From an uncultured Christensenellaceae bacterium (GTDB lineage: Bacteria; Bacillota; Clostridia; Christensenellales; CAG-314), in assembly GCA_910586905.1 (NCBI GenBank), contig CAJUIV010000001.1, positions 42,450-106,449 of the forward strand: a DNA stretch of 64,000 nt. Reading direction: 5' to 3'. The notes under the pieces were generated by a model. It worked only from the letters and a program-made list of their open reading frames with translations. It was not told where the DNA came from and did no database searches. Every line of letters starts with the position of its first letter. Positions within the stretch are counted from its first letter, which is position 1. The position numbers and the translations under genes were made by a program. Shown one piece after another: positions 39,477 through 48,239 of this stretch.

Positions 39477-41113
39477 ACCAAGAAAATATTATTGACGATA
39501 ATTTCTTGCTCGGCGGAAATTATAAGCATATCTACGATATCCTCTTCCATAATCTGTTTGCCGTCCTCCGTTCGGCGGAAATTATCTTTTTCAACCGTAA
39601 TATGCTGCCATTTGCCGTCGCCGATCAGTTCGAAGGTTTGCTGCATGCGGATATTTGCTCCGCCGAAATCGCAAACCGCGGTAATCGTCAGTTCTTGACG
39701 CGAATCGCTGCTTACGTCGAAACCGAGCGTAAATTCGTCCCCTCTGCACAAACTGTCGTCGCTCATAGCGAACGTGGCAAGAGCTTTTCCGCTTGCTCCG
39801 ACGATATCCAAGTATCCGGCGGTTAATTTTTGTTCCAAGTCAACGTTCAGAGATTTTTGAGTCGAATCCAGTCTAATCAAAACCTGCTGTTCGTTGGTTC
39901 CGCTGAATATGTTTTTGTTAGCGACTTTGACGCGCGCAGCCGTAACGGTTTCGCGATATAACGGAGTTGAAACGGCAACTTCTCTGTCGAACAGAGCAAA
40001 AGCCTCCACTTCGCGGTTTTTTTCGTACAAATCCAATTTGGCGACGTAGTATTCGCCGGATTTTACAAGTTTGGCTTTGCGGAAATATTTTGCTTTTTTA
40101 TCCGCGTTTGTACAATACCATACGGAGGTTTTGTTAATCGAACAGGATGTTTTTACCTTTAAACAGTATTCCCCGTTTTCGTCGGTATCGGGAAGCAAAC
40201 CCGATTGCATAGGGACTTGCGCGCCTTTAAGCCATTTTACCAAGCCCTCGAAATATTTATCCGTTATATAATCTATCGCCGTTGGCAGCAGCAAAAATCT
40301 GCATTCGTGATTCAGTCTTCCGAAAATCTTGTTGGCTTTTTCTATATCTACAAAAGCGCTGTTTGCGGAATTGATTACGTATAGAGGGATTTTTATTTGC
40401 AGAGCGTACGTTTGAGGAGCAAGACCCAACGTCCAAAGCTGACGTTTGCGTTCGTAGTCCAAATGTCTGTTTAAATCATCGTCGTCATCGGAATCGATTT
40501 TACCGTCGCCCGAATCGGGGAAAGGACGGCTGATATCGCCGAACAACACGGCGCCGTTGGTTAAACGCTGGTCTACCGCCAATACTATAGCCCCCACGTA
40601 TACTCCGCTGCCAATGGTCAAAAGAGATACTTGTTTTATTTTTTCTTCCTGAAACAGATACGTAATCGCCCTGCGGCAATTAAGCGCATATTCGAAAGTT
40701 TTTGTTTCGCGCGCGGTTTTTTCGACTTCGAACATACCGGGAGCGACGTCGGCGTTGCAATAGTCCAGTTCTTCCACGTAAAAAGTAAACAATCCTTTGC
40801 TTGCGCGCCCTGCAAAGTCTATTGCCATGGCGACGAATCCGCTTTTTGCCAATTCTTCCAAATCGTTAAGGTTGATAGGCTTTTTATAATCTCCTACAAG
40901 CAATACTGCGGGTTTTACGGATTTAGTATTCTTACAGCAAACCGTAGCGAAAACGCGCGTTTTTTGATTAGCGCTCAGGCTTCTGCCCGTAAAGTAAAGC
41001 TGTTTGACGATAAGACCGTCCTTTTCGTACGTCTTAAATACGTTGACGTCCAGTTGTTCCGCCGTCGGGTCGTAGTTTTCCCACAGCGTTTGCGTCGTTA
41101 AAATGTTTTCCAT
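39473..41113 (-). CDS. Alpha/beta-hydrolase-like protein with C-terminal beta domain
   Basis: 546 residues. The first about 280 residues read as an alpha/beta hydrolase fold (VKPAVLLVGDYKKPIN; GFVAMAIDFAGRASKG; QVSLLTIGSGVYVGAIVLAV), but the nucleophile elbow is GSGVY rather than G-x-S-x-G with a clear Ser, so activity is uncertain. The C-terminal half is beta-rich and resembles carbohydrate-binding or jelly-roll modules. It has no signal peptide. It resembles acetyl-xylan-esterase-like or dienelactone-hydrolase-like proteins only in outline. Confidence 0.6.
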   Translation of the reverse strand: MENILTTQTLWENYDPTAEQLDVNVFKTYEKDGLIVKQLYFTGRSLSANQKTRVFATVCCKNTKSVKPAVLLVGDYKKPINLNDLEELAKSGFVAMAIDFAGRASKGLFTFYVEELDYCNADVAPGMFEVEKTARETKTFEYALNCRRAITYLFQEEKIKQVSLLTIGSGVYVGAIVLAVDQRLTNGAVLFGDISRPFPDSGDGKIDSDDDDDLNRHLDYERKRQLWTLGLAPQTYALQIKIPLYVINSANSAFVDIEKANKIFGRLNHECRFLLLPTAIDYITDKYFEGLVKWLKGAQVPMQSGLLPDTDENGEYCLKVKTSCSINKTSVWYCTNADKKAKYFRKAKLVKSGEYYVAKLDLYEKNREVEAFALFDREVAVSTPLYRETVTAARVKVANKNIFSGTNEQQVLIRLDSTQKSLNVDLEQKLTAGYLDIVGASGKALATFAMSDDSLCRGDEFTLGFDVSSDSRQELTITAVCDFGGANIRMQQTFELIGDGKWQHITVEKDNFRRTEDGKQIMEEDIVDMLIISAEQEIIVNNIFLV

Positions 41114-41178
41114 AAAAATACTTCCGCAGTCGTTTTGATTATTTTAACACAATATAAGTTTTTGTCAATAGCGAAGAG

Positions 41179-41649
41179 CTACTTGTGATAGCATACGTTG
41201 TTTTCGATACAGCAGGCTCTGTATATTTGTTCGCAGAGAACCGCTCTGAATAATTGATGAGGCAGCGTTATTCTGCCGAACGACAAACGTAAATCAGCTT
41301 TGTTTTTTACGTCTTGAGACAAACCGTAACTGCCTCCGACAACAAAAGTAAAAATCGAATCGGTTTGTTTTTTACGAGATATAAATTCCGCAATCTGCAT
41401 ACTGTCCAGCTGTTTGCCATCTATATCCATTGCGACGACGCATCCTTCCGTTTTTTGCAAAATCGCTTCGCCCTCGGCGCGCGTTATCTTTTCTATTTCT
41501 TTACCGTTAGGAACTCCGCAAAAAGTATTTTCCGCAACTTCGACTATTTCCACCGCCGCAAAACGCGAAATACGCTTTACGTATTCGGCTATCGCGTCGC
41601 TGAAAAATTTTTCTTTTATTTTGCCTACGGCGACTATTTTAAATTTCAT
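41179..41649 (-). CDS. rlmH: 23S rRNA (pseudouridine-1915-N3)-methyltransferase
   Basis: A 156-residue SPOUT-class enzyme that methylates pseudouridine 1915 in helix 69. Seen: N-terminal KIVAVGKIKEKFF, FVVGGSYGLSQDV as the SAM-binding knot, LPHQLFRAVLCEQIYRA and the terminal YHK. The usual MTFPHQL is ITLPHQL here. Its ATG follows one base after the CPBP protease stop region, with GGTGTGA as ribosome site. Confidence 0.95.
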   Translation of the reverse strand: MKFKIVAVGKIKEKFFSDAIAEYVKRISRFAAVEIVEVAENTFCGVPNGKEIEKITRAEGEAILQKTEGCVVAMDIDGKQLDSMQIAEFISRKKQTDSIFTFVVGGSYGLSQDVKNKADLRLSFGRITLPHQLFRAVLCEQIYRACCIENNVCYHK

Positions 41650-41650
41650 A

Positions 41651-42520
41651 TCACACCAGTAGCGCGGCTATCCACATAAACGCGCAAATTCCGACGGCAA
41701 CGCCCAAACTCGTTTTTGAAAAACTGTTGACTACAACGTCTTCGTCTTGCGTCTGCCACTTGCTTTTTGTGGTAAACATATATCCGACAACACAACCTGC
41801 AAAACCTATAAGCCCTACGAAAAACATCCATAACGCATTGTCGATAAAAAAGCTGTCTGGAACGGTAAACGACAAGACGACCGCTGTTGTATTGTTCAGT
41901 AAATGCACTATGACCGAAGTCCATAAGCTTCCGCTGCGGTACGCGAGCAGCGCCATAAAAGCGCCAAGTACGAATTGATGCAGCGTTTGAGCGGGATTCA
42001 TATGGAATACGGCGAACAACGCTCCGGTAATCGCCAAAGACGCAAGTTTGTTTTTTTCTCGGGCAAGCGACTGAACTATAGTTCCGCGGAAAGCAAGCTC
42101 CTCGGTAAATGCGGGAATAACGCAAGCCACTATAATCATAGACGCCACGTCCATATCCAAATCGACCGACGGACGTTTAAGTCCCGTCATTTCGATTAAA
42201 TTCATTATCCAGTTGTTAAGAGGTATCATCATCGTTATCAAAAACAACGTAGCGATACATCCCCAGCCGACATGTGCCAAGTGCGGTTTTTCTTTTATTT
42301 TAGTAGCGGTTACGAAATCGGTTTTGGATATTTTCGCGTAAACGAACGCGCTTGCTCCTAAAGCAAGAGAGCATACCGCAAGCAGAACAGCATTAACCCA
42401 CGACGCGACATTACCGAATAGCTGTATTATCAAAGCTACGATAAAACTGAAACCCACGTACACGACGGTTACGAAACCGAAACTCAGCCCCAAATCGTTT
42501 TTATTGTAGTATTCTCTCAT
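41651..42520 (-). CDS. CPBP-family intramembrane metalloprotease
   Basis: 289 residues with about eight TM helices. It has the CPBP (Abi/Rce1-like) motifs: EELAFRGTIVQSL with the catalytic Glu pair and Arg, then FAVFHMNPAQTLHQFVLG with metal His. Family members cleave membrane peptides or prenylated substrates; the target here is unknown. The ATG at 42520 is chosen from its GAGG site and the TGATG overlap with the upstream MBL gene. Confidence 0.9.
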   Translation of the reverse strand: MREYYNKNDLGLSFGFVTVVYVGFSFIVALIIQLFGNVASWVNAVLLAVCSLALGASAFVYAKISKTDFVTATKIKEKPHLAHVGWGCIATLFLITMMIPLNNWIMNLIEMTGLKRPSVDLDMDVASMIIVACVIPAFTEELAFRGTIVQSLAREKNKLASLAITGALFAVFHMNPAQTLHQFVLGAFMALLAYRSGSLWTSVIVHLLNNTTAVVLSFTVPDSFFIDNALWMFFVGLIGFAGCVVGYMFTTKSKWQTQDEDVVVNSFSKTSLGVAVGICAFMWIAALLV

Positions 42521-43290
42521 CAAAAGCAAACCTCGTTGTTAAATTGGTCGGCAACGTAAACCGATACGTCCTTTCCTTCCGTTACACCGCAATTTTTCAG
42601 CGCTTTTACGGCGGTATCGAAAGCGATTTCTTTAGTGTTATTTTCAAGAGATAAATGCGCGAGAACGATGCGTTTGGTGTTAGAAAAATCGAGTTTTTGC
42701 AACACCTCCGCGGTTTGCGCGTTTGACAAATGACCGTAGTCGGACAATATTCTTCTTTTTAAAGGATAAGAATACGCGCCTTTTGTCAGCATATCCACGT
42801 CATGATTGCTTTCGAGCTGTATTGTTTGGCAAGGACGCAAAAAGTCCAAAAGCGCGTCGTTAACGCAGCCTGTGTCCGTAACGCTTGCGACGCTTACTCC
42901 ATTCGACGTAAATCTGTAACCCAAACAGGCTTGCGCATCGTGAGAACACTCGTAGATATCCGCCGTTATTTCGTCTATCTCGAAACGCCCCGTTATTTCC
43001 TCTACGTCGCTGCAATACGAACGCTGACAAATAAGGTCGGCTATTTTGGACGGAGCGTAAATTTTTGCGGGAAGATTACGCGTCCAATGCGGCAAAGCCG
43101 CGATATGGTCGCCGTGCTCGTGCGATATAACAACGGCTCTTATGTCGTTTGGAGCAAGTCCGAATTTTGACAACGCGGCGACGGTCTGTTTGTAACCGTA
43201 ACCCAAATCCAGCAATATATTCGTTTTTTGCGTTTGCACTAACGTACAATTACCTTTACTTCCCGAAAAAAGCGGGGTAATTTTTATCAT
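42520..43290 (-). CDS. MBL-fold metallo-hydrolase (YycJ/WalJ-like)
   Basis: 256 residues. It begins ITPLFSGSKGNCTLVQT and has the metal motif SHEHGDHIAAL. Further ligand motifs are ECSHDAQ, SVTDTGC, LESNHD and LAHLSLENN. This matches the YycJ/WalJ group (exonuclease-like MBL proteins often near the walRK genes and rlmH). It is in an operon with the CPBP protease and rlmH, the latter being a frequent neighbour of walJ in Firmicutes. AAGGAAA precedes the ATG. Confidence 0.9.
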   Translation of the reverse strand: MIKITPLFSGSKGNCTLVQTQKTNILLDLGYGYKQTVAALSKFGLAPNDIRAVVISHEHGDHIAALPHWTRNLPAKIYAPSKIADLICQRSYCSDVEEITGRFEIDEITADIYECSHDAQACLGYRFTSNGVSVASVTDTGCVNDALLDFLRPCQTIQLESNHDVDMLTKGAYSYPLKRRILSDYGHLSNAQTAEVLQKLDFSNTKRIVLAHLSLENNTKEIAFDTAVKALKNCGVTEGKDVSVYVADQFNNEVCF

Positions 43291-43377
43291 ATCGTTTCCT
43301 TCGATTTTTTAGTAAAACTTATTTTGACTTAACTGAAAATCGTATTTTATCATACGTCAAAATACTCGCGGCAGCTT

Positions 43378-45009
43378 TTATAGCTGTTTTAAAAGTTCTT
43401 CGCGCATTTGCTTGAATTCGTCGCCGTCCTTTTTTTCCAGCGCGTTGGCTTCGACTATTTTTTGCTGCAGATTTTTTGTCAGCTTGTACCTACAAGCAAT
43501 TATTATACCTAAAACCATTATCGCGATAGGCAGTAAAATAAATGTCAATTTTATCGCAAGCTGCGCCGATTCCGTTTGTTCGACCGGTAAAAGCTGAACG
43601 GTATTGTTGCCGTAGGTTACTTTGCATAAAATATCGTTGAAAGTTACCGTACCTCCGTTGACAGCGTCGCCGTATAATTTTGTAAACTCGGCGGTTTCCA
43701 TATACTGCGTTTCGACGTAACCGGCAAGACCTATTACAAGCGGCGGAATAGAAAGACCTATTGCCTGCGCCGTTGTGTTCAAAAAATTGGTCAAGCCCGA
43801 AAAAGCCCCTTCCGTTCTCTCGCCGAAATACAATTCGCCTACGTCGCAAACGTCGCCGAAACTGCTGTGCGGAACAAACACCGTACCGCCGATACCGAAG
43901 CCCAAAGCCAAACCGAAAATTATAAGCAGCCAAGTCGGAGTTCCCGATTTCGTCGAAATAGAGCTTTCGCTTACGTTAATCGCGGTTTCGGCCGGCAAAA
44001 ACAGCATTAACGCCGCTACGGCAATCCATATCAGCGCTCCCGTAATATATGCGAAGCGTTTGGACTTTATTTTTATCAGTTTAAGATAAAACGGCAGAGC
44101 GAATATTTGCGCTATAAACATCATGGCGGCGGCCACCGTAGCTATAGGAAACCTGCTGCCGCCGTTCAGCGTTATTTCGGTATAGCTCATACGCCTTAAA
44201 TAAAAGTCGCAAAAGGTAAAAAAGAAACTGGACATAACCGCCATAGCCATAGAAGTACACATTTGCATTCCCAGATACTGACGATACGTTTTTACTTTTA
44301 AAGGACGCACGAATTCTTTAAAACTTATTTTTGTTTTAACCGCGGGCGTTACGATTTGTTCGCGGCTGAATAACGCCGTAATAAGTATTGAAACCGTGAA
44401 AATTACGCCGAAAATAGCCGCCATCAAAATATAACATTTGCCGTCGTCGCCTTTGTTGGGAGAAGCAATCATACCCGGGACCGCCACGCATATTACGCTT
44501 GACATTATGCTGAAAGCTATACGGACGGCGTTGACGTTGTTCCGTTCGTTAAAATCGTCTGTCATTTCGCTTGCGTGCGAATAGTACGGAATAAGCACGA
44601 AACTTTGCGCGGTTGCGTACAACATATATACGATAACTACGAAAACGCATTTTAAAGCGACGCTGTTCGTAACCAAATTCCAAGGAAAAAACAACAACAG
44701 CAGTCCTACGAAAACCAAAGGCGCGGCAATAAGCATAAAATAACGGCGCTTTCCGTATTTACCCGGCTGTTTGCCGTCGGTTATTTTTCCGATGAACGGG
44801 TCGATAATTCCGTCCCAAATTTTGGTAAGGAGCAGTATCCACGTAAGATGAATCATCGGTATGCCTACGACCAGCGTTAAAAAGGGCGTAAACAAAAAGT
44901 TGATTATGTTAAAGCTTCCGCCGCCGAAAATATCGCCGCAGGCAAAAGCTATTTTATTACCGAGTTTTACTCTGTTCGGATTTACTTCCTTTGGGGCTGT
45001 TTTGCTCAT
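43378..45009 (-). CDS. GPH-family glycoside/cation symporter (MFS)
   Basis: 543 residues with about twelve TM helices. It begins NKIAFACGDIFGGGSFN, the usual N-terminus of glycoside-pentoside-hexuronide:cation symporters, and has WDGIIDPFIGKITD and KYGKRRYFML. An unusual insertion of about 60 residues with a predicted extracytoplasmic stretch (METAEFTKLYGDAVNGGT) sits before the last helix. The substrate is probably a sugar or glycoside. The ATG at 45009 is set by GGAGGT. Confidence 0.9.
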   Translation of the reverse strand: MSKTAPKEVNPNRVKLGNKIAFACGDIFGGGSFNIINFLFTPFLTLVVGIPMIHLTWILLLTKIWDGIIDPFIGKITDGKQPGKYGKRRYFMLIAAPLVFVGLLLLFFPWNLVTNSVALKCVFVVIVYMLYATAQSFVLIPYYSHASEMTDDFNERNNVNAVRIAFSIMSSVICVAVPGMIASPNKGDDGKCYILMAAIFGVIFTVSILITALFSREQIVTPAVKTKISFKEFVRPLKVKTYRQYLGMQMCTSMAMAVMSSFFFTFCDFYLRRMSYTEITLNGGSRFPIATVAAAMMFIAQIFALPFYLKLIKIKSKRFAYITGALIWIAVAALMLFLPAETAINVSESSISTKSGTPTWLLIIFGLALGFGIGGTVFVPHSSFGDVCDVGELYFGERTEGAFSGLTNFLNTTAQAIGLSIPPLVIGLAGYVETQYMETAEFTKLYGDAVNGGTVTFNDILCKVTYGNNTVQLLPVEQTESAQLAIKLTFILLPIAIMVLGIIIACRYKLTKNLQQKIVEANALEKKDGDEFKQMREELLKQL

Positions 45010-45069
45010 TTGACCTCCGCAATGTGTTTGTAATAAAAATTTTCTTTGCAACGTTCGTAGTCTATCTCG

Positions 45070-45106
45070 CCGCATTTTACGTAACCGAGTTTTTAGTAAA
45101 ATGCGG
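45070..45106. other. 11-bp inverted repeat upstream of the GPH gene
   Basis: CCGCATTTTAC pairs with GTAAAATGCGG across a 15-base loop. It may be an operator or an RNA hairpin in the transporter leader. Confidence 0.45.
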
Positions 45107-45165
45107 GAGTCTGAAAATCAAAAGTATTTAAACGCGGTTTTGCACCCCGGCGCCGCCTCCCTATT

Positions 45166-45450
45166 TTACGCTTCTTTAATCAACTCGATTGCCAACCCTC
45201 TGCCGCGGCAGGCGTCTCTCGTCCAAACGGTATAGATATACAATATATTCCGCATAACGGCGTAAGCCAATACGCCGCTTACAACCTCTCCGTTTATCTC
45301 GGCGCAAACGTTTAGAGGGAAAAACGGCTTGTCGAGCTTAAACGGTTTGACTTTCCGTATTTCTTCGAACGGTTTACCGTCGAGTTCTTCCGCTTCTTCA
45401 CACGTCGGAATACAGATTTTAAAAATCTTTTTTATCTTTTCGACGTGCGT
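45166..45450 (-). pseudogene. GNAT acetyltransferase remnant in frame after ychF
   Basis: Ninety-four codons without a start codon follow the ychF TAG in the same frame. They encode a GNAT-like C-terminal part: ICIPTCEEAEELDGKPF, NVCAEINGEVVSGVLAYAV, then YTVWTRDACRGRGLAIELI with motif A (RGRGLA). The frame stops right after motif A, before the rest of the fold. It is probably a decayed gene whose 5' end was lost. Confidence 0.6.
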
Positions 45451-46542
45451 CTAAACGTTAAATCTAAACAGTACTACGTCGCCGTCTTTAACTACGTAAT
45501 CTTTGCCCTCGCTGCGGACTTTTCCTTTTTCTTTAGCTTGATTGTATCCGCCCATTTCAAGCATAGTTTCGTACGGTACTATTTCGGCGCGGATAAATCC
45601 TTTCTCGAAATCAGAATGTATTTTGCCTGCCGCTTGCGGGGCTTTGGTTCCTTCGACAACAGTCCAAGCGCGCGTTTCTTTTTCGCCGGCGGTAAGATAG
45701 CTTACCAAACGTAAAAGTTTGTAGCATTTTTTCACCAGTCTGTTTAAACCGCTTTCTTCTATACCGTAACTTTCTAAAAACATCGCTTTTTCTTCCGAGG
45801 GAAGATTGGATAATTCTTCCTCCACCTTGGCGCAAATAACTAACGTTTCGGAATTTTCTTCGGCGGCTTTTTTTTCGACTAGTTTTACCAAATCGTTATC
45901 AGGCTTGCCGATGTCGTCTTCCGCTATGTTAGCGGCGTAGATTACGGGTTTAGAGGTAAGTAAAAACATTTCGTCTACCAGCGCGCGCTCGTCTTCGTCG
46001 AATTCCATAGTACGCACAGGTTTTTCGCTTTCCAGCCAAGACAGAATACGTTTAAGCAGCTCCGCTTCCGTCTTATATTTTTTTTCGCCGGTTTTTTGCA
46101 TATTTACCGCTTTTGCAAGATGGGCGTTTACCGTTTCTATATCGGCCAGTATAAGTTCCAGATTGATAGTCGTTATATCGGCGACGGGGTCGATGGCGTC
46201 GGATACGTGAGTTACGTTAGAATCGACAAAACACCTTACTACGTGAACGATGGCGTCTACTTCGCGTATATGCGATAAAAACTTGTTTCCCAATCCTTCG
46301 CCGCGGGAAGCGCCTTTTACAAGCCCCGCGATATCTACGAATTTTAAATACGTAGGAGTGATTTTTTTGCTGTCGTACAAGACGGCAAGTTTATCAAGAC
46401 GTTCGTCCGGAACGGCTACCACGCCGACGTTGGGCTCTATAGTGCAAAACGGATAATTAGCTATTTCCGCACCGGCTTGAGTTATTGCGTTAAACAAAGT
46501 GCTTTTACCGACGTTGGGCAAACCTACTACGCCAAGTTTCAT
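45451..46542 (-). CDS. ychF: Ribosome-binding ATPase YchF (Obg-like)
   Basis: 363 residues. P-loop GLPNVGKSTLFNAI (about 7-20), DIAGLVKGASRGEGLGNKFL (switch), a coiled-coil region, NIAEDD where GTPases carry NKxD (explaining ATP preference), and a TGS domain ending DYVVKDGDVVLFRFNV. It binds ribosomes and is linked to stress and redox control. The length is normal, so the in-frame GNAT remnant behind its TAG is not needed for a complete YchF. Confidence 0.97.
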   Translation of the reverse strand: MKLGVVGLPNVGKSTLFNAITQAGAEIANYPFCTIEPNVGVVAVPDERLDKLAVLYDSKKITPTYLKFVDIAGLVKGASRGEGLGNKFLSHIREVDAIVHVVRCFVDSNVTHVSDAIDPVADITTINLELILADIETVNAHLAKAVNMQKTGEKKYKTEAELLKRILSWLESEKPVRTMEFDEDERALVDEMFLLTSKPVIYAANIAEDDIGKPDNDLVKLVEKKAAEENSETLVICAKVEEELSNLPSEEKAMFLESYGIEESGLNRLVKKCYKLLRLVSYLTAGEKETRAWTVVEGTKAPQAAGKIHSDFEKGFIRAEIVPYETMLEMGGYNQAKEKGKVRSEGKDYVVKDGDVVLFRFNV

Positions 46543-47164
46543 ATTGTATTTTTTCCTCCGATTGAACGATTCAATATTTAGAATCGGTTTTTAACTTATC
46601 CGTCATCGCGGAAAACCGCCAAAACGAACGCCGTTCCGATAATTATGCCGACGGTCTAAAACGTTACGAAAAAGCGTACAATTATAAAAAGCTCCGCCTT
46701 TTAAAATCCTTCGGCGCAGTCGATTTAACATAATAGTTTTTATTTCGACAAAAAATTGAAATCCGCCGCGTTTTTAAAACATCTTAACCGTAAATATTAT
46801 AATAAATTATACTATATTTCGTATGGATTGTAAATAAAAAACGAACCTCGGTTAGTCAGACAATCTCCGTAACCGAAAACGCGACGAATAAAACGAACGT
46901 GCGCTGTATTGATTTCGTAATAAATACGGAAGGCGGCGCTTTGATTGCGCACGGTTACCGGACGGCGTTACGCATTTCATAACTCCTAAAACCACTATTA
47001 TTACGTTCGGCGGGACATTTATACGACAGTAGCCACCGAAATTACGCAAAACGACGTTCCGTCAGCGATACGGCAAACCGTCGTAAACGGAGTTACGCTT
47101 GCTGTTCGCCGCGCTCAAGACGTGCGTCTTATAATAAAAAATAACGAATCCAAAGGTACAAACA
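46543..47164. other. 620-bp intergenic region, no recognised gene
   Basis: AT-rich first half, with a GC-richer second half (46850-47150). Short open frames are present, but none has a ribosome site or natural composition. I see no tRNA, riboswitch or repeat. It could hold a decayed gene. Confidence 0.5.
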
Positions 47165-47923
47165 ATGACGGTATTACAAAGCATTTTTTTAGGATTACTA
47201 CAAGGATTTACTGAATTTCTGCCCGTTTCAAGCAGCGGACACCTTTTGCTTGCGGAAAAACTGTTCGACATACAAGCCGGTTTGTTTTTTGACGTGATGC
47301 TGCATTTGGGAACGCTGTTTGCAGTAGTGATATCGATGCGGAAAACGCTTTGGCAAACTATCCGACACCCCGTCGCTGACAGAAAATTTTTGTATTTGGT
47401 AATCGCAAGCGTTCCTACGTTTGCGATAGCTTTGCTTATTAAATTGTTTGTTCCCGAAAGTTTTATGCAAAAAATACTGCCGATAGGCTTCGCTTTAACG
47501 ATAGTTTTGATAGTTCTTGCCGACAAACTGTCCAAACCGCGTTTAAGACTTAACGAAAGCGGCTTTTTGCCCGTGATTATAACGGGCGTTACGCAAGGGA
47601 TAGCGGTTTTTCCGGGACTTTCCCGAAGCGGCAGCACTATTTCCACAATGAAACTTTTTGGAATAAACGCGGTCGATTCGGCGGAATTTTCGTTTTTGCT
47701 ATCGATACCTGTTATTTTGGCAAGCGCGGCGGTAGAAGGCTACGAAGCGCTGAAAACGTCGATAACGACGCCGTGGTACTGTATAGTTATAGGAATCGCA
47801 GCCGCGTTTTTGTCGGGACTCGTATCCGTATACATGGTCATGCGAGCCGTAAAAACAAAAAGCTGGATTGCATTCGCCGTTTATCTAGTTATACCGCTAA
47901 TCGTTTCTCTGATAGTTTTATAA
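47165..47923 (+). CDS. uppP: Undecaprenyl-diphosphatase (BacA type)
   Basis: A 252-residue polytopic membrane enzyme that dephosphorylates undecaprenyl pyrophosphate to recycle the lipid carrier of peptidoglycan synthesis. It also gives bacitracin tolerance. Motifs: GLLQGFTEFLPVSSSGHLLL (about 9-28) and GVTQGIAVFPGLSRSGSTIS (about 140-160). These hold the catalytic Glu, Ser and Arg. AAAGG precedes the ATG. It is monocistronic, with a terminator at 47953-47977. Confidence 0.96.
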   Translation: MTVLQSIFLGLLQGFTEFLPVSSSGHLLLAEKLFDIQAGLFFDVMLHLGTLFAVVISMRKTLWQTIRHPVADRKFLYLVIASVPTFAIALLIKLFVPESFMQKILPIGFALTIVLIVLADKLSKPRLRLNESGFLPVIITGVTQGIAVFPGLSRSGSTISTMKLFGINAVDSAEFSFLLSIPVILASAAVEGYEALKTSITTPWYCIVIGIAAAFLSGLVSVYMVMRAVKTKSWIAFAVYLVIPLIVSLIVL

Positions 47924-47952
47924 TTCTGAAAAAGTAAAAAACCGTATTTTTC

Positions 47953-47977
47953 AAAACCCGCTTAACTGCGGGTTTTT
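47953..47977 (+). terminator. uppP terminator
   Basis: AAAACCCGC/GCGGGTTTT hairpin with a 6-base loop and a T-run. Confidence 0.85.
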
Positions 47978-48177
47978 CGTTATCGTAATTCGATTTGCAA
48001 ACGTTTCAGAGAGGTTTCCGCCGGTTTTGAAAATACCCGATACTTTTTCCAAGCGAACGTTAAATCAGCTTTTATTTGCGGTTCGAACAAAAGTTTAATT
48101 GACAATTATAAAAGTAAATTTATGTATTCAAATAATAAAAAACTTCGGAGATTTCAATATCTATATTTACAGAATTA

Positions 48178-48216
48178 TTAAAAAATTGCGGCGAGTCAAT
48201 TAACTTGCCGCAATTT
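48178..48216 (-). terminator. Terminator of the MsmK-like ATPase gene
   Basis: AAATTGCGGC (48183-48192) pairs with GCCGCAATTT (48207-48216). A T-run follows on the minus strand. Confidence 0.8.
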
Positions 48217-48239
48217 GTATAAAAATTTTCAATTATAAA

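Noticed and set aside
46852..47049. A 65-codon minus-strand open frame
   Set aside because: Arg/Ser-rich shadow-like composition and no ribosome site.
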